The notes below the pieces were generated by a model that saw only the letters and a program-made list of their open reading frames with translations, made no database searches and was not told where the DNA came from. Source: Candolleomyces eurysporus (lineage: Eukaryota; Basidiomycota; Agaricomycetes; Agaricales; Psathyrellaceae). Taken from it: DNA of 64,000 nucleotides. The stretch covers positions 124,001 through 188,000 of the forward strand of contig JANBPK010000846.1 in assembly GCA_027579435.1 (NCBI GenBank). Direction: 5' to 3'. The translations under genes were made by a program, and so were the position numbers. Below are positions 1 to 12,790 of this stretch, piece by piece (the first letter of the stretch is position 1; each line of letters begins with the position of its first letter).

Positions 1-240
1 GTTGATATAACGACGACAACGGAGCTCTCGTGAGAGTGTATATCGGTATAGAAATACAACAATGGCAGTGTATTATATGGTATGGAAGCGAATAAGAATA
101 GAAATGAAGGAGCGATGTTGTATTATGTCGTCAAAGGGTCGTGAAATGGATTGTATGGTGTTGCATAGGAATAGAGCAAGATCGGATGAAAATGAATGTC
201 CGTTAAAGAACAGGTCGATTGAGATGAAAAGGATGTTCCT
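1..240. other. 3' flank of the BRI3-like gene, no gene seen
   Basis: This A/G-rich stretch lies downstream of the leftmost minus-strand gene. The short open frames carry no recognisable domain. It is probably 3' untranslated region and terminator sequence of the BRI3-like gene. Confidence 0.5.
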
Positions 241-883
241 TTAGCCGCAGACCCCTTCGTCGATGGTGATCCCACACCGGCTGCACTTGACCTTCTTGTC
301 AATAAGACACAAGCCGATTCCAAGCGGGAACCAGAAGATGGCAGCAAGGATGCCTATCACGCTAGTCAGCACGGCCTGAGCAAAGCGAAGAGAATAAGCC
401 AAGACTCACCCAGGATCCCGTAATTCGTCTGTGGCACATGCTCGCCTGCCTGCAAGCATACCATCTCGGGGTGGGATGGAGGTAGCAGGGATGTTATCCT
501 CTCCCCCGTTNACGGGGTTGTTGTAGTAGTAGACCGTGGGCGAAGGGGTGAACGTTGGCTGTCTGCCGTAGGCTGGCCCACCGTAGTTGTAGGGTATCAA
601 GGGTTCGCTTTGGTCCAGGCTCGAGGGTATCTGTGGTTTGACCTTGTCGTACGGATCTTTGGGACTGCGGTGAGATACAGACGCGACATCGGAGCAAGGG
701 CGCTCACAGTTGGAATGCTGTTCGACCACACAGTCGTACGCCNGGGGGGTTATCGGAGGGTACGTTGCCCTGCCTGGTTTCTGTCTGGTGTTGTTGTTCC
801 AGGGTCATTGGGATCGCTGGAGGGGGAGTGGGCGCAGAGGGACTGACCATGTTGGTGGGTTGTCGTTCGGGCTCAACAATCAT
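241..883 (-). CDS. BRI3-like small membrane protein
   Basis: The N-terminal ~130 residues are Pro/Gln/Tyr-rich and include a PPAY motif. Then comes the family core HPEMVCLQAGEHVPQTNYG, one hydrophobic membrane segment (ILAAIFWFPLGIGLCL) and a C-terminal Cys-pair tail (KCSRCG...CG). This order matches brain protein I3 (BRI3) family proteins, small endomembrane/lysosomal proteins; the fungal role is unknown. One intron (about 354-409, GTGAGT donor, CTGAC branch, ATAG acceptor) joins the core to the membrane segment. Two N characters (511 and 743) interrupt the first exon; the frame is continuous only if both are treated as absent bases. Start chosen at the ATG at 883; an in-frame upstream GTG is not a plausible eukaryotic start. 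It is divergent to PRMT1 with a 263-bp shared promoter. Confidence 0.75.
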
Positions 884-1000
884 GCTTGACAGGCCTTTTG
901 TACGACGATCGGGGATGGCGAGCACAGGACTGCGGAGCCAAGAGCAACTGCGCCCAAAGTCAGAGTCTGACTCTTAGGGCAGCTGCGCGATCACCTGCGT

Positions 1001-1008
1001 TATAAATA
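1001..1008. promoter_or_regulatory. TATA-like box between divergent genes
   Basis: TATAAATA lies between the BRI3-like gene (start 883, minus) and PRMT1 (start 1147, plus), 139 bp upstream of the PRMT1 ATG. Functional assignment to either gene is inference. Confidence 0.35.
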
Positions 1009-1146
1009 GATTTGGCGCTAACCTGCGCCATTATGTAAGTCTGTAACGGGATCAGTGTGGGAGAAAACGATCAGGCTGCCGAGCCGATGCCGCTTCCATT
1101 TTTCTGGCCAAAGTTGAAGTTGTCTCCAACGCATTCTCACTCAGCC

Positions 1147-2861
<1,715 letters not shown>

Positions 2862-3711
2862 TTTATTGGCTGCTTTAATTTGTTCGCAAAATCCGCGCCC
2901 TCGTACTTGCTTTTTCACCGACCCGCTCCCTCTTGGCGATGACCGGCCAATCAACCCTCAAAAATCCTGTTGCTGCTGCTTTTTTGCGACCCCTCCGACT
3001 CCGTGCATTTCGTACCTCCACCTACATCTCCGTCGCCTCCCCCTCCCGTCCGTCATGTTCGGGTTACACAGGTACTAATTTGATACGGGCTACACACGAC
3101 AATTGCGAAGTTATCGTTATCTCATCACGATACCCCACGTCTATGTAACGTTAAACTTTGTAGACCACCTAAGTATATGCTGTGTTGTACGACCATCCAA
3201 TTTGCTGTGTATTTCTTGGTCCAGAATTTCCCGAAAATGCAATGCGATTTTAGAACTATTGTCTGGTGGAACCCGCGAGAGTCGGAGTGACCGCTCGAGC
3301 AATGGTATTATTGGGTACAGGTTATGGTAAAATCCCAAATATGTTACAGAAAGAGCCGGTAAGCACGCGATAGGAATGTGTTTGTCGCCATTTCGGCGTT
3401 TGGTGCAACGTTGTGTAGGTATGTTATAGTTGTAGCAGAGCAGAACCAAGCGGACTAAGCAAGGCAAGGATACGATGATGGATAAAGATATAGCAATTAT
3501 AGAGAAGAAAAGATAGAGTGGAGAGCGTTTTCAACGAGCACGCAAGCATGTGCACGAAAGGACATAGAGATGGAGGGTGGGCTGGTACCGACTCGACCTC
3601 GCCGAGCCATCGCGAAGGGGGAGGGACGGAAGGGAGGAAAGGGGAAAGCGAGGGAAAGGGAAAGCGAGGAAAGGGGGAGGACGCAACATCGATCACCGCA
3701 CCGAGATAAAC
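2862..3711. other. Convergent intergenic region
   Basis: Lies between the 3' ends of PRMT1 and the F-box gene. It is pyrimidine-rich on the left and has a purine-rich GGGAAAGCGAGG repeat-like tract around 3630-3680. No open frame here shows a recognisable domain. Confidence 0.5.
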
Positions 3712-5749
3712 TCAACCTCTCCACGAAGCCGCAATCCCCGCCGACGCGCCGTTTATCACCTCCTTCTCCAATGCCCTATTCTTCCCTGTAACCACAAAAC
3801 CCCAAACAGCAAAACACATCAGCATCGAACAGAACAACATCATCCTCACTTCCTCTCCCGCACTTGACTTTTCAAACATCAAGCCCAACAAGCCCCAGAA
3901 CCCTTCTTTACTGCTGTTTGAGAGGCTCGGCGGTCGGAGGTCCTTGACGTATTTCCTCGTACGGAAGGAAACACCCAAATTCCAAGGCCACACCAACTTG
4001 GAGTGCTCCAAAGCGTTAATAGCCAGTGGCAGCCCGTGTTCATCACATCGCAGCTCAAACGACCCTGAAGCACGTTCAGTGAACGGCACGGAGAAGGGGC
4101 GGAAGAAACCGAAAGAGAACGGGAGTGACACAGGATATACAGGTGGAATGAACGTGAGTGAGAATTTGCGGAGTCGAGGGTTGCTCTTGGCTATGCACGC
4201 AGCACCCGAGGAAAGTGTTTCGTCCCCTGGGTACCTGACTATAGTTAAATCGAGCGTTTGGAGCTTGGGGAAACCGCGAATAGTTTTTGCGAACGCGTCC
4301 TAAAACGGCATGTCAGTACTGCGGTGTGGTGCGAGAATATTAAGCACAGGGTTCTAATGAAGTGTATTTCTCACCAGCTGAAACGAAGGCTTGTGGGCAC
4401 ACGTTAGTTCAAGGTGGCGCAGCTTGGGACAAGATTGGATGAGCGACCGGAGCAGATTGCCACTATCGTACATGGAGTGGAGCGTGAAGGATATCCGGAG
4501 ATTGGTGAGCGACGTCAATTCTCGTAAGAGGCTAGCCACCGTCGGGGCGGAGACTTCCCGGGTTTCCACGGAATCATGGAAGGTAAGCGATTTAAGTTCA
4601 GTGTGGAGATGAGGGAGAGCTTGGAGCTGCTGGTGGGTCCCCGAAAAGGAAGTCACGCGACTAAGACTTGTTGGGTCCAATGAGGCCAGGTGTATCGGTT
4701 GCACGGTATGCCTGGACAAATCAAGATACTCCAGCATAGGATGCGCCTCTAAAAACGCGATGAAGGGCCGCTTTTCCCCTGGAGCGAGAGATCTTGGGAT
4801 CCAATCGGTGCACACATCCCCGAGGGTTAGCTTCCGGAGGTTAGGCCATCGTCCATCCGCGATGTGATGTATATCCGTCGGAACTGGGTATCTTCCGTCT
4901 ATAGATAGTTCCTCGAGGTTCGGGCATCGATCAATAAGCATGCCCCAGAGTTTCTTGAAGGTAGGATGGTCCTCATCGAGGAACAGGTCGTGATGGTTCT
5001 CGTAGAATCCTGTTTTCAAAGTGAGGGCAAACCCCTTCAGATCGGTGAAGTGAAATAGCTAATAAAGAGTTCTTAATGAGTGGGAGACATAGATCCGAGA
5101 TGAAACGCACATGGTTGTTGACGCTCGGAAGTAATGAACCAACAGATGTTGCAATGTACCGAAGCTGAGGGCACCTAAACCCAGGGCACTGTCAGGGGGA
5201 AAGGTTGCCACGAGTGAAGGGATTTCAGACGCACCCCATGCGCAAGGCAAACCACATTTCGTCATGGTATGGCAGCTCCTCGTCATCCCATTGAAACTTG
5301 AGAAGCGCGTCAAGACAGCCGGACGCGGCTACCCTTGCTACTGCCGACGCCGCCTCCATATTGTCAATAGGCGAAAACGATGTTCTTCTAAACCTGGCTT
5401 GGGGTCTAATGATAAGTTGCCTCACATGGCGCGATATGCCAGGATGTGTACGGAGCATGTCGAGGGTCGTATTGCATTGCTCGACGGATTTCAAGACGAC
5501 TTGTTCGTAGAGAACGGCTGAGACATGTGCGAAGACAAAGCTCGACTGCAAAGGGCGTCAGGGTCAGCGTCATTAAAGATACGGCTGAACACGCACCGTT
5601 AGGCTGAACCTGAGGACATCCTGGCGACATTCCAGCAGAGATGCTACCTCAATGAGTAGATCTCCTGGTAGAACCTGAAATGCTGGTGGAGGCGGTCGGC
5701 ATCGTCTCGTACATTCACCCATTGCCGCGAGCATCGAGTCCAGATACAT
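3712..5749 (-). CDS. F-box/leucine-rich repeat protein
   Basis: The N-terminus carries an F-box core (LPGDLLIEVASLL...FVFAHVSAVLYEQVVL), expected to bind Skp1 in an SCF ubiquitin ligase. It is followed by irregular leucine-rich repeats (CPQLRYIATSVGSLLP, RCPNLEELSIDG, HPMLEYLDLS, CPKLRHLELT, PKLQTLDLT) that would choose the substrate, and a hydrophobic C-terminal tail. This domain order and the motif HLFHFTDLKGFALTLK are typical of the large Agaricomycete F-box family. Four introns were placed by GT-AG signals (about 4302-4375, 5040-5110, 5170-5236 and 5545-5600). Start chosen at 5749, the first ATG upstream of the F-box in frame. The substrate is unknown. Confidence 0.85.
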
Positions 5750-6217
5750 GGATGGCTGCGAGACCTGCTAGCAGCGTGTGGGAGCACAGCGTCCAACGAT
5801 GTCGTTGGCAGAAGGAAAGTGGATTTTTAGATTTCTGAGATTTGATACCCCTTTAAGTTTGAATGACATCACGTGCGTGAGCTGAACCGAAGAGCCCGGA
5901 ATTCAAGATGCTGGCATTTTTCTGATTTTCGCCTCGCCTATTCAACGCCCACCACGTCGCGATTCTCGAAATTGAATGGAGGAACCAAGGCGACACNTTT
6001 TTCGACTCTCTGTTGTCGAGGGGCATTTTCAACTATCGTCTGCAATCATCCTGTCTAACACGACCCACTCTTTCTCCGACACACACCGATTTGCTATCGC
6101 CCAACAAACATCTCGGCTTCTTCTGTAACACCCCTGCCTCATAGGATATACATACCTACAAGGGTACAGGATCACTTGAAGCGCCACAGTCAAGCGCTCA
6201 AGCTCGTTGCGTCTGAT
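5750..6217. other. Intergenic region left of the dehydrogenase duplication
   Basis: Promoter side of the F-box gene. It holds one isolated N (5997) next to a T run. No conserved coding frame was seen. Confidence 0.45.
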
Positions 6218-6488
6218 AGTGGTTCGTGGACATAAGCCTGCATGTGTGACCTTAGTCATCCAAAATGGGACAAGATCAACGGAATCTCGGATACTCTTAC
6301 TAGGAAGACCAGGAATGGTCACCCGGACGTATCTGTGCAAAAAACCTGGAGAATATGCCATGTAGCATAATCTCCCCTTGTCAGCACCTCGTCAGCACCT
6401 CGAATTTGCCAACAGGCCGGGTCTGACGCGTCTGTCTGGCCTAAAGATCGTCTTTGCCTAAACTGGTTTTGTTGTCTAAGGTATAAGG

Positions 6489-6495
6489 TATAAAA
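6489..6495 (+). promoter_or_regulatory. TATA-like box of dehydrogenase copy 1
   Basis: TATAAAA overlaps the upstream ATG at 6495 and sits 60-66 bp before the ATG at 6555. Copy 2 has CATAAAA at 9036-9042 at the same distance from its start. This favours 6555 as the real start of copy 1. Confidence 0.5.
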
Positions 6496-6554
6496 TGGCT
6501 CTCACTAGTAGGTCTCATTCACCAACGAACCCTACCACCGACTGGAAACCCACC

Positions 6555-7870
6555 ATGAAGCGATCTATCTCTGCCTTTATTTATTCCCAATGGAAAACGG
6601 TCCCACCCGTCGCCACCGCCGACCTCACTGGCCAAACTGTCATCGTCGTCGGTGCCAACATCGGACTTGGTTTCGAGTCTGCGAAGCACTTTGCGAAGAT
6701 GAACCCTGCTAGACTCATTCTTGCTTGCCGGAGCGAAGAGAAGGGGAAGGCTGCCGTTGAAAGTAAGTCGAGGTCTCGTATCGAGGTTATGAGGAAGCTC
6801 ATACTAATTGGCCGTCGTTGTGTTCAGAAATCCGAGAAGAGACAGGTTATACTCCAGAGCTAGAACTACTCGACCTTGCCAAGTTCTCTTCCGTCATAGC
6901 CTTCGCGGATAGGTTCTTGAAGAACAAAGACGCAAGACTCGACATTTTGCTGGCGAATGCTGCTGTGGCTACAGAACAACATAAAGAGACTTCTGATGGC
7001 TGGGAAGAGTCGTAAGTGCTTCAGGAATATTTCGAGACCGAGGTCAGAATGAAGCCTAAACTTTCTTTTGTCCCCCCCCTCAGACTTCAAGTGAACGACC
7101 TGTCGACATCGCTTTTGTGTCTGTTATTGGCACCTCGCATGGTCGAAACCGGCGAAAAGTTCAAAACGAAACCCAGGCTCGTCGTGGTCTGCAGTGAAGT
7201 TCACTATTGGACGACGCTCAAGGATGAGGTATTCGAGTCAAAATCAGCCTTCCGAACGATTAGCAGCAAGGAATATGGGTACGTGGATGATCTCACTCTT
7301 TATTTTCTTGCAAACTTATGAAAAACCCCACACCAACAGGAAAATGGACGCTCGATATTTGGATACAAAGCGTAAGGGACCCATTCCAGTATCACCTAAA
7401 CTATGTGTTAATTTATCGGCTTCTAGTCCTCAACGTTTTCTTCGCCCGCTCCCTTGCCGACCTACTAGCAGACACCCCAGTCATCGCGAACTGCGTGAAC
7501 CCAGGCTATTGCTATTCCTCACTGCGCCGAACCTTCCAAGGTTTTCGACAAGTCGTCGACTGGGCGATGGAGAAGGCCCTCGCACGCACTTCCGAAGAGG
7601 GTGGTCGCCAACTTACATACGCGGCTGTCGGGTCGCCCGAAGATCCTGACAAGCTGCGGGGCCAGTACATTAGTCTGCATTGCGTGGAGGAGCCAAGCGA
7701 TTATGTCCTGGGATCCGAAGGAAAGAAGCGGCAGGATATACTCTGGGTGAGTCGATGAATGCTTTTGCTCCACTTCGCCTTTTAACCTCTGCCACTAGAA
7801 CGACTTGATTGCCGTACTTTCAGAAGTCGATCCTCGGGTTCGAGAGATCGTCGAGAACTTTTCTCACTGA
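6555..7870 (+). CDS. Short-chain dehydrogenase/reductase, copy 1
   Basis: NAD(P)-dependent oxidoreductase of the classical SDR fold, closest in look to retinol-dehydrogenase/TIC32-type fungal proteins; the substrate is unknown. Visible: cofactor motif GANIGLG, an NNAG-like motif written ANAAV, a catalytic Ser region VVVCSEVHYW, the catalytic Tyr and Lys as YLDTK (split by an intron after Lys), and VNPG. Five introns: about 6762-6827, 7012-7083, 7278-7340, 7372-7426 and 7746-7798. The final exon ends REIVENFSH. An in-frame ATG at 6495 would add 20 residues, but copy 2 lacks that extension and a TATA-like box overlaps it, so 6555 is preferred. Confidence 0.85.
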
Positions 7871-8764
7871 TCTCGGAAGCCTCTACTGTGTGTTATCCCG
7901 CTCCCTTTCCAATCATTCACGTACTATTATACTACTTCTCACCTCTGCGGTAATAATTTTACTCATGTCCAAGATAGCTTCAGCTTTGCAATGTACTCTA
8001 GCACTTACAGAGACAATGAACGACGGTTCTGTGTTTCATGATCACTCGAAGTGTTGCTGGCAATGTACGCCGACCCACTGATGTGACGGAGATGAGAAGG
8101 AAAAGAATCGTGAACCTCCGCCCTGAGGTGCGCCTATTCGGACCCTTAGAATGTGCAAACTAGGTCGCGAAGCGACATCTCACTCCTCTGTCCACCATCT
8201 TCTGTCAAGATGTCTGAATGTCCTTCATTGAAGCCAGGCTGGCGTGCCAAAGTCCTTCCGCCGGCGTCGCAGGCCCAGCTTCTACGCGTTCATCTAGCTG
8301 TTTGGATGTTCCTCTATCTTTGACCCGATCTCCCACTACAGCTCGCTACTCCCCTTGAAGACACTGTAGATCGCAGTGGGCAGATGTACATCGTGGCTTA
8401 GATGCGAGGAGGGGGCGACCCGAATAATCCTCGACCCGAAGCCGTTTCATCAAAAATTTATCACAGACTACCGCAGGGTGCAGCGCTTGCGATGCTCCAC
8501 TTTTGAGACCACATTCACCCAAGCCCTCCAAAAACTCTCGCCACGGCATGCAATTCAGCTCCACCAGGGTCAGTGCTGATGGATGACGGTATATCGAGGT
8601 TGATGGAGGTATATCTAGGTTACGACGGATTGGGCTGGCACCCAAGTCAAGAAACCTTGTCCATCATCACCCATGTGCATGAACCGGTCACCGTTCGACG
8701 GAATTGTTACCTTCGGCGCTACTAGTCTATCGACAGACGTAGTCTTCTTATCAAGACCGATCGG

Positions 8765-11258
8765 TTACCATTTTGTGGACATACCAGCCTGGATGCGTGA
8801 CCTTGGTTATCCAAAATGGGACAAGATCAGCGTTGTGTTATTTCGTCTCGCTCGGATTACCAGGAATGGTAACCCGGATGTATCTGGAGACTATATGCCA
8901 TGTACCATAATCTCCCCTCGTCAGCACCTCCGTTCACTGGGTTCGCAACACGGCCGGGACTGACGCGTCTGTCTGGCAGAAGATCGTCTTTGCCCAAAAT
9001 GGTCTTGCAGCTTGTGCCTGAAACATTGTCCAAGGCATAAAATGGCCCATTCACTAATAGGCCTCATTCACCAACGAGCATTGGAAACGACTAGAAACCT
9101 ACCATGAAGCGACCTATCTATGCCACTATTTGTGCCCAATGGACAAAGGTCCCGCCTGTCGCCACGGCCGATCTCACTGGCCAAACTGTCATCGTCGTCG
9201 GTGCCAACATCGGACTTGGTTTCGAGTCTGCGAAGCACTTTGCGAAGATGAACCCTGCTAGACTCATTCTTGCGTGCCGGAGCGAAGAGAAGGGGAAGGC
9301 TGCCGTTGAGAGTAGGTCGAGGTCTCGTATCGAGGTTATGAGCAAACTCATCCTAATTGACCGTCGCTTATTTTAGAAATCCGAGAAGAGACAGGTTATA
9401 CTCCAGAGCTAGAACTCCTCGACCTTTCCAAGTTCTCTTCGGTCATAGCCTTCGTGGATAGGTTTTTGAAGAACAAAGACGCAAGGCTCGACATTTTGAT
9501 GGCGAATGCTGCTGTGGCCGTATACGAACATAAAGAGACTTCCGATGGCTGGGAAGAGTCGTAAGTGCTTCAGGAATTCGAGATCGAGCTCGGAATGAAG
9601 CCTAACTTTTCTTTTTTTTTCCCAAAGAATTCAAGTCAACAACCTGTCGACATCGCTCTTGTGTCTGTTGTTGGCACCTCGCATGGTCGAAACCGGCGAA
9701 AAGTTCAAAACGAAACCCAGGCTCGTCGTGGTGGGCAGTGAAGTCCATTATTGGTCGACGCTCAAGAATGAGGTATTCGAGTCAGGATCGGCCTTCCGGA
9801 CGATCAGCAGCAAGGAGTACGGGTACGTGGGTCATTCCTGTCCAGTACAGCTTTCTTTATGCTTGAAATTTTTTCAACTAACAGGAAAATGGACGCCCGG
9901 TATTTTGATACGAAGCGTAAGGGATCTATTCCAGTATCACTCAAACTTCACGTTAATTTATCGACTCCTAGTCCTCAACCTTTTCTTTACCCGCTCCCTT
10001 GCCGACCTACTAGCAGACACCCCAGTCATCGCGAACTGCGTGAACCCAGGCTATTGCTATTCGGCACTGCGCCGAAAGTTCCAAGGTTTTCAACAAGCCG
10101 CGGACTGGGTGATGGAAAAGGCCCTCGCACGCACTTCCGAAGAGGGTGGCCGCCAACTTACATACGCGGCTGTCGGGTCGCCCGAAGACCCTGACAGGCT
10201 GCGGGGCCAGTACATTAGTCTGCATTGTGTTGAAGAGCCGAGCGACTACATCCTGGGGTCTGAAGGAAAGAAGCGTCAGGACATACTTTGGGTGAGTTAA
10301 TGAATGTTCTTGCTTCCCTTCGTTTTTTTTGACCTCGCTGCTGCTAGAACGACTTGATTGCCATACTTTCACAGGTCGATCCTCGGGTTCGAGAGATCGT
10401 GGAGAACCTTTCTCGCTAATTTTCGAAGCCCCAGACTGACACTCTGTGTTATCGTCATTCTATTTGAAATCTTCATCTACTACTACTTCTCACCTCTGCA
10501 GTAATAATTCCCATGTCCAGGATCAGCTTTGCAATGTACATCAACATCTCCAAAGACAATGAACGACGGTACTGTGTTTCATGACAACTCGAGTTGTCAC
10601 TGGCAATGTACGCCCATCCACCAATGCAACGAAGAGAGAAGAATCGTGAACTTCCGTCCTGGCCTGGCCGATCCAGACCCCTTTGACTCCCTGGAGTGCG
10701 GAAGCTGGGACGCAATGCAATATCTTATCACTTCGTCAACCACTTCCCGTTGAGGAGTCTGAATGTCCTTCGTCGAAGCCTGGCGTGCCAAAGTCCCTCT
10801 GCCGGTGTCGCAGGCCAACTTCTACGTATTCGTTTAACTGCTTGGATGCACTTTCTTCAGTCCCTCGACCTAATCTCTCACTGCAGCTCGCCGCTCCTCT
10901 TGAAGCCACGGTAGACCGCAGCGAGCAGATGTACATCGTGACTTGAATAGATGCGAGCTGAGGGCGCGACTCGAATAATTCCCCGACAAACCTTAACCGA
11001 AGCTGTTTCATCAAGAATTGATCACATAGACTACCGCAGCGATTGCGCTTCCAATACTTACCACATCTTCCAAGACCTCCCAAGGCTCTCGCCACAGCAT
11101 GCAACTCAGATGCACCGGGGCCAGCGCTGATGGATGACGGAGGTATATCTAGGTTACAAGCCGGATTGGGCTGGCACCCAAGTCCAGAAACTTTGTCCAT
11201 CATTACCCATGTGCGTGGACCGGTCGACGGAATTGCTACCTTCGGCGCTACTAGATCG
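8765..11258. repeat. Tandem segmental duplication, unit 2
   Basis: Direct repeat of ~6218-8735. The first coding exon and first intron are almost identical between units, while the 5' and 3' flanks differ clearly by substitutions and indels. Ends just before the promoter of the GH16-like gene. Confidence 0.85.
9104..10419 (+). CDS. Short-chain dehydrogenase/reductase, copy 2
   Basis: Tandem paralog of the gene at 6555, same exon-intron plan and orientation. Cofactor motif GANIGLG, ANAAV, catalytic Ser region VVVGSEVHYW, catalytic YFDTK and VNPGYCYS are all present, so both copies look enzymatically intact. Differences include the N-terminus (MKRPIYATICAQWTK against MKRSISAFIYSQWKT), Gly for Cys beside the catalytic Ser and the C-terminal end ENLSR. 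The first intron has donor GTAGGT where copy 1 has GTAAGT. The upstream ATG present in copy 1 is out of frame here. Substrate unknown. Confidence 0.84.
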
Positions 11259-11330
11259 TCCATCGAGCCGTTTAAAAGAAGGGATGCAAGCCAAGAGCAG
11301 GGAGATCTTCTTNCCCCCGCCAGACACACC
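10420..11330. other. 3' part of duplication unit 2 and GH16-like promoter
   Basis: Non-coding on present evidence; to ~11258 it mirrors 7871-8735 in unit 1. The remaining ~70 bp carry a TTTAAAA box at 11271-11277 and an isolated N at 11313 beside a C run, upstream of the GH16-like ATG. Confidence 0.5.
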
Positions 11331-12579
11331 ATGTATGCCCGCTCGGTTTATACCTTGGCACTGTTTGCCTCTGCAGCTTCGGCGCAGTTCTGGAAAGAGT
11401 GCACTACCTTCACCCTGCCTAACATTACTGGAGGGTACAGGTCGCGCACCTTCATCGACTTTTCTGGTGTAACAGCCGACCAGGATGCACGAGAAGTCCT
11501 TGCGTAAGTCTTCACTGCTCAATCTTCATGCATACTTACCAACCCAATTTCTCCTCTCTATCACCTGAATTCGAATAGTTCGCATGGCCTTGTTATCAGC
11601 GACAACGGTGCTTCTGGAACTGACTCTAGTGGAGTTCCCCACGTATTCACACCGGACAACGTCGCATTGACGGACGGCGCTCTCAGCTTGAAAGTCTCTG
11701 CCTACTCTGGATCGGGAAACGTCTTGGGTGCCCAGGTCTCCACTCAATCTCAGATCAAGTATGCCTCTGTGCGCACAGTCCAGAAGTCCAGCAAGGTCCC
11801 TGGTGTTCGTGAAGGCAACTTCTTCTATCGTGAGCTTTCGAATAGCTCCTCTTCGCCGTTTTCCGTAGTTAATATTGGCGGTCTGCATCGAATTTTAGGG
11901 GATAGCAATGCTGAGATTGATATGGCGATCTTGACGAGTACCATATTTGAAAAGAGCGAATGCCGCCGTGAAGGGATCTGGGCTAGGACTAAGGTCTGGA
12001 CACAATTCGAATGCCGTACCGCTTTTTGGGCGCTGTGCTGCTCGTTTGAACTAATCCATACATTTGTTTAAAGGCAGCCGATGGAGGCGACAAGCCTACC
12101 CATAGGATCTTCGACTTCGGATTCGACCCCACTGAAGATTATCATGGTAGGAGTTGCTTCGACTCCTGGATATCATCGTGCCTAACAAACCTCTCTTACC
12201 ATTTTACCAGAGTATCGCATTGATGTAAGTCAGCCCCCCTCACTTCTCCTTCGCCTTCCTCTGATCAATGTCAACTCTTTTCCAGTGGGCTCCCGACGTA
12301 GCTTACTTCTACATAGACGGAAAGTACCAAGGGTTGATCACCGAAAACGTAGGCACTGTCGCCCCTCCAAATCCACCCTTACTCAAGACACTTTGTTTAA
12401 TTCATGCCATACAGGTCCCCAGCGTTGACGGCCACTGGATGTGGAATGCATGGAGCAACGGCGACCCCTGCTGGTCTGCTGGTCCTCCGAGCGCTGACAG
12501 CATCACCCAGATCAAGTCTATCGACATCATTACCGAGTACACAGGCGAAGTTGTGGGTCCTAACGTTTGTCCCCTCTGA
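11331..12579 (+). CDS. Secreted GH16-like concanavalin A-fold protein, altered active site
   Basis: Signal peptide MYARSVYTLALFASAASA, then a family-16 glucanase-like beta-sandwich. Recognisable stretches: SHGLVISDNG, FFYRDSNAEIDM, DFGFDPTEDYHEYRIDWAP, YFYIDGKYQG, HWMWNAWSNGDPCWSAGPP and a C-terminal beta strand. The GH16 signature is Glu-x-Asp-x-Glu; here the frame reads E-I-D-M-A-I-L-T, so the second catalytic glutamate position is Ala (GCG at the place of an expected GAG). If correct the protein may be a non-catalytic glucan-binding relative. Introns split exons near 11504, 11831-11898, 11988-12073, 12145-12212, 12223-12285 and 12349-12415. A TTTAAAA box lies 54-60 bp before the ATG. Confidence 0.8.
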
Positions 12580-12790
12580 GTCGGCGGAATACAAGCAGTA
12601 TATACGTAGTGAACGATTCCATCGAGGCTCGATTCAATGTTTATTACTTCGTTTTAGCTGGAAAAACTAATAATCACAACAATTGCATTGGAGAGCAAAA
12701 TATTACACAACAATGACACAACATATGTACCAGCAAGATAAGCATAGGTGCCGCACCGTGAGCAGGGATGCGTTGATGAAATGAAGCTAA

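Larger units (their letters stand above)
6218..8735. repeat. Tandem segmental duplication, unit 1
   Basis: About 2.5 kb that is repeated directly at ~8765-11258. Matching landmarks are the upstream stretch with CCAAAATGGGACAAGATCA (6264 and 8812), the dehydrogenase gene, and the downstream stretch containing GACAATGAACGACGGT and, near the right end, CCTTCGGCGCTACTAG. Borders are approximate because the flanks have diverged by substitutions and small indels. Confidence 0.85.

Noticed and set aside
6495..6554. Upstream ATG for dehydrogenase copy 1
   Set aside because: It overlaps the TATA-like box and the corresponding ATG in copy 2 is out of frame, so the conserved start at 6555 was used.
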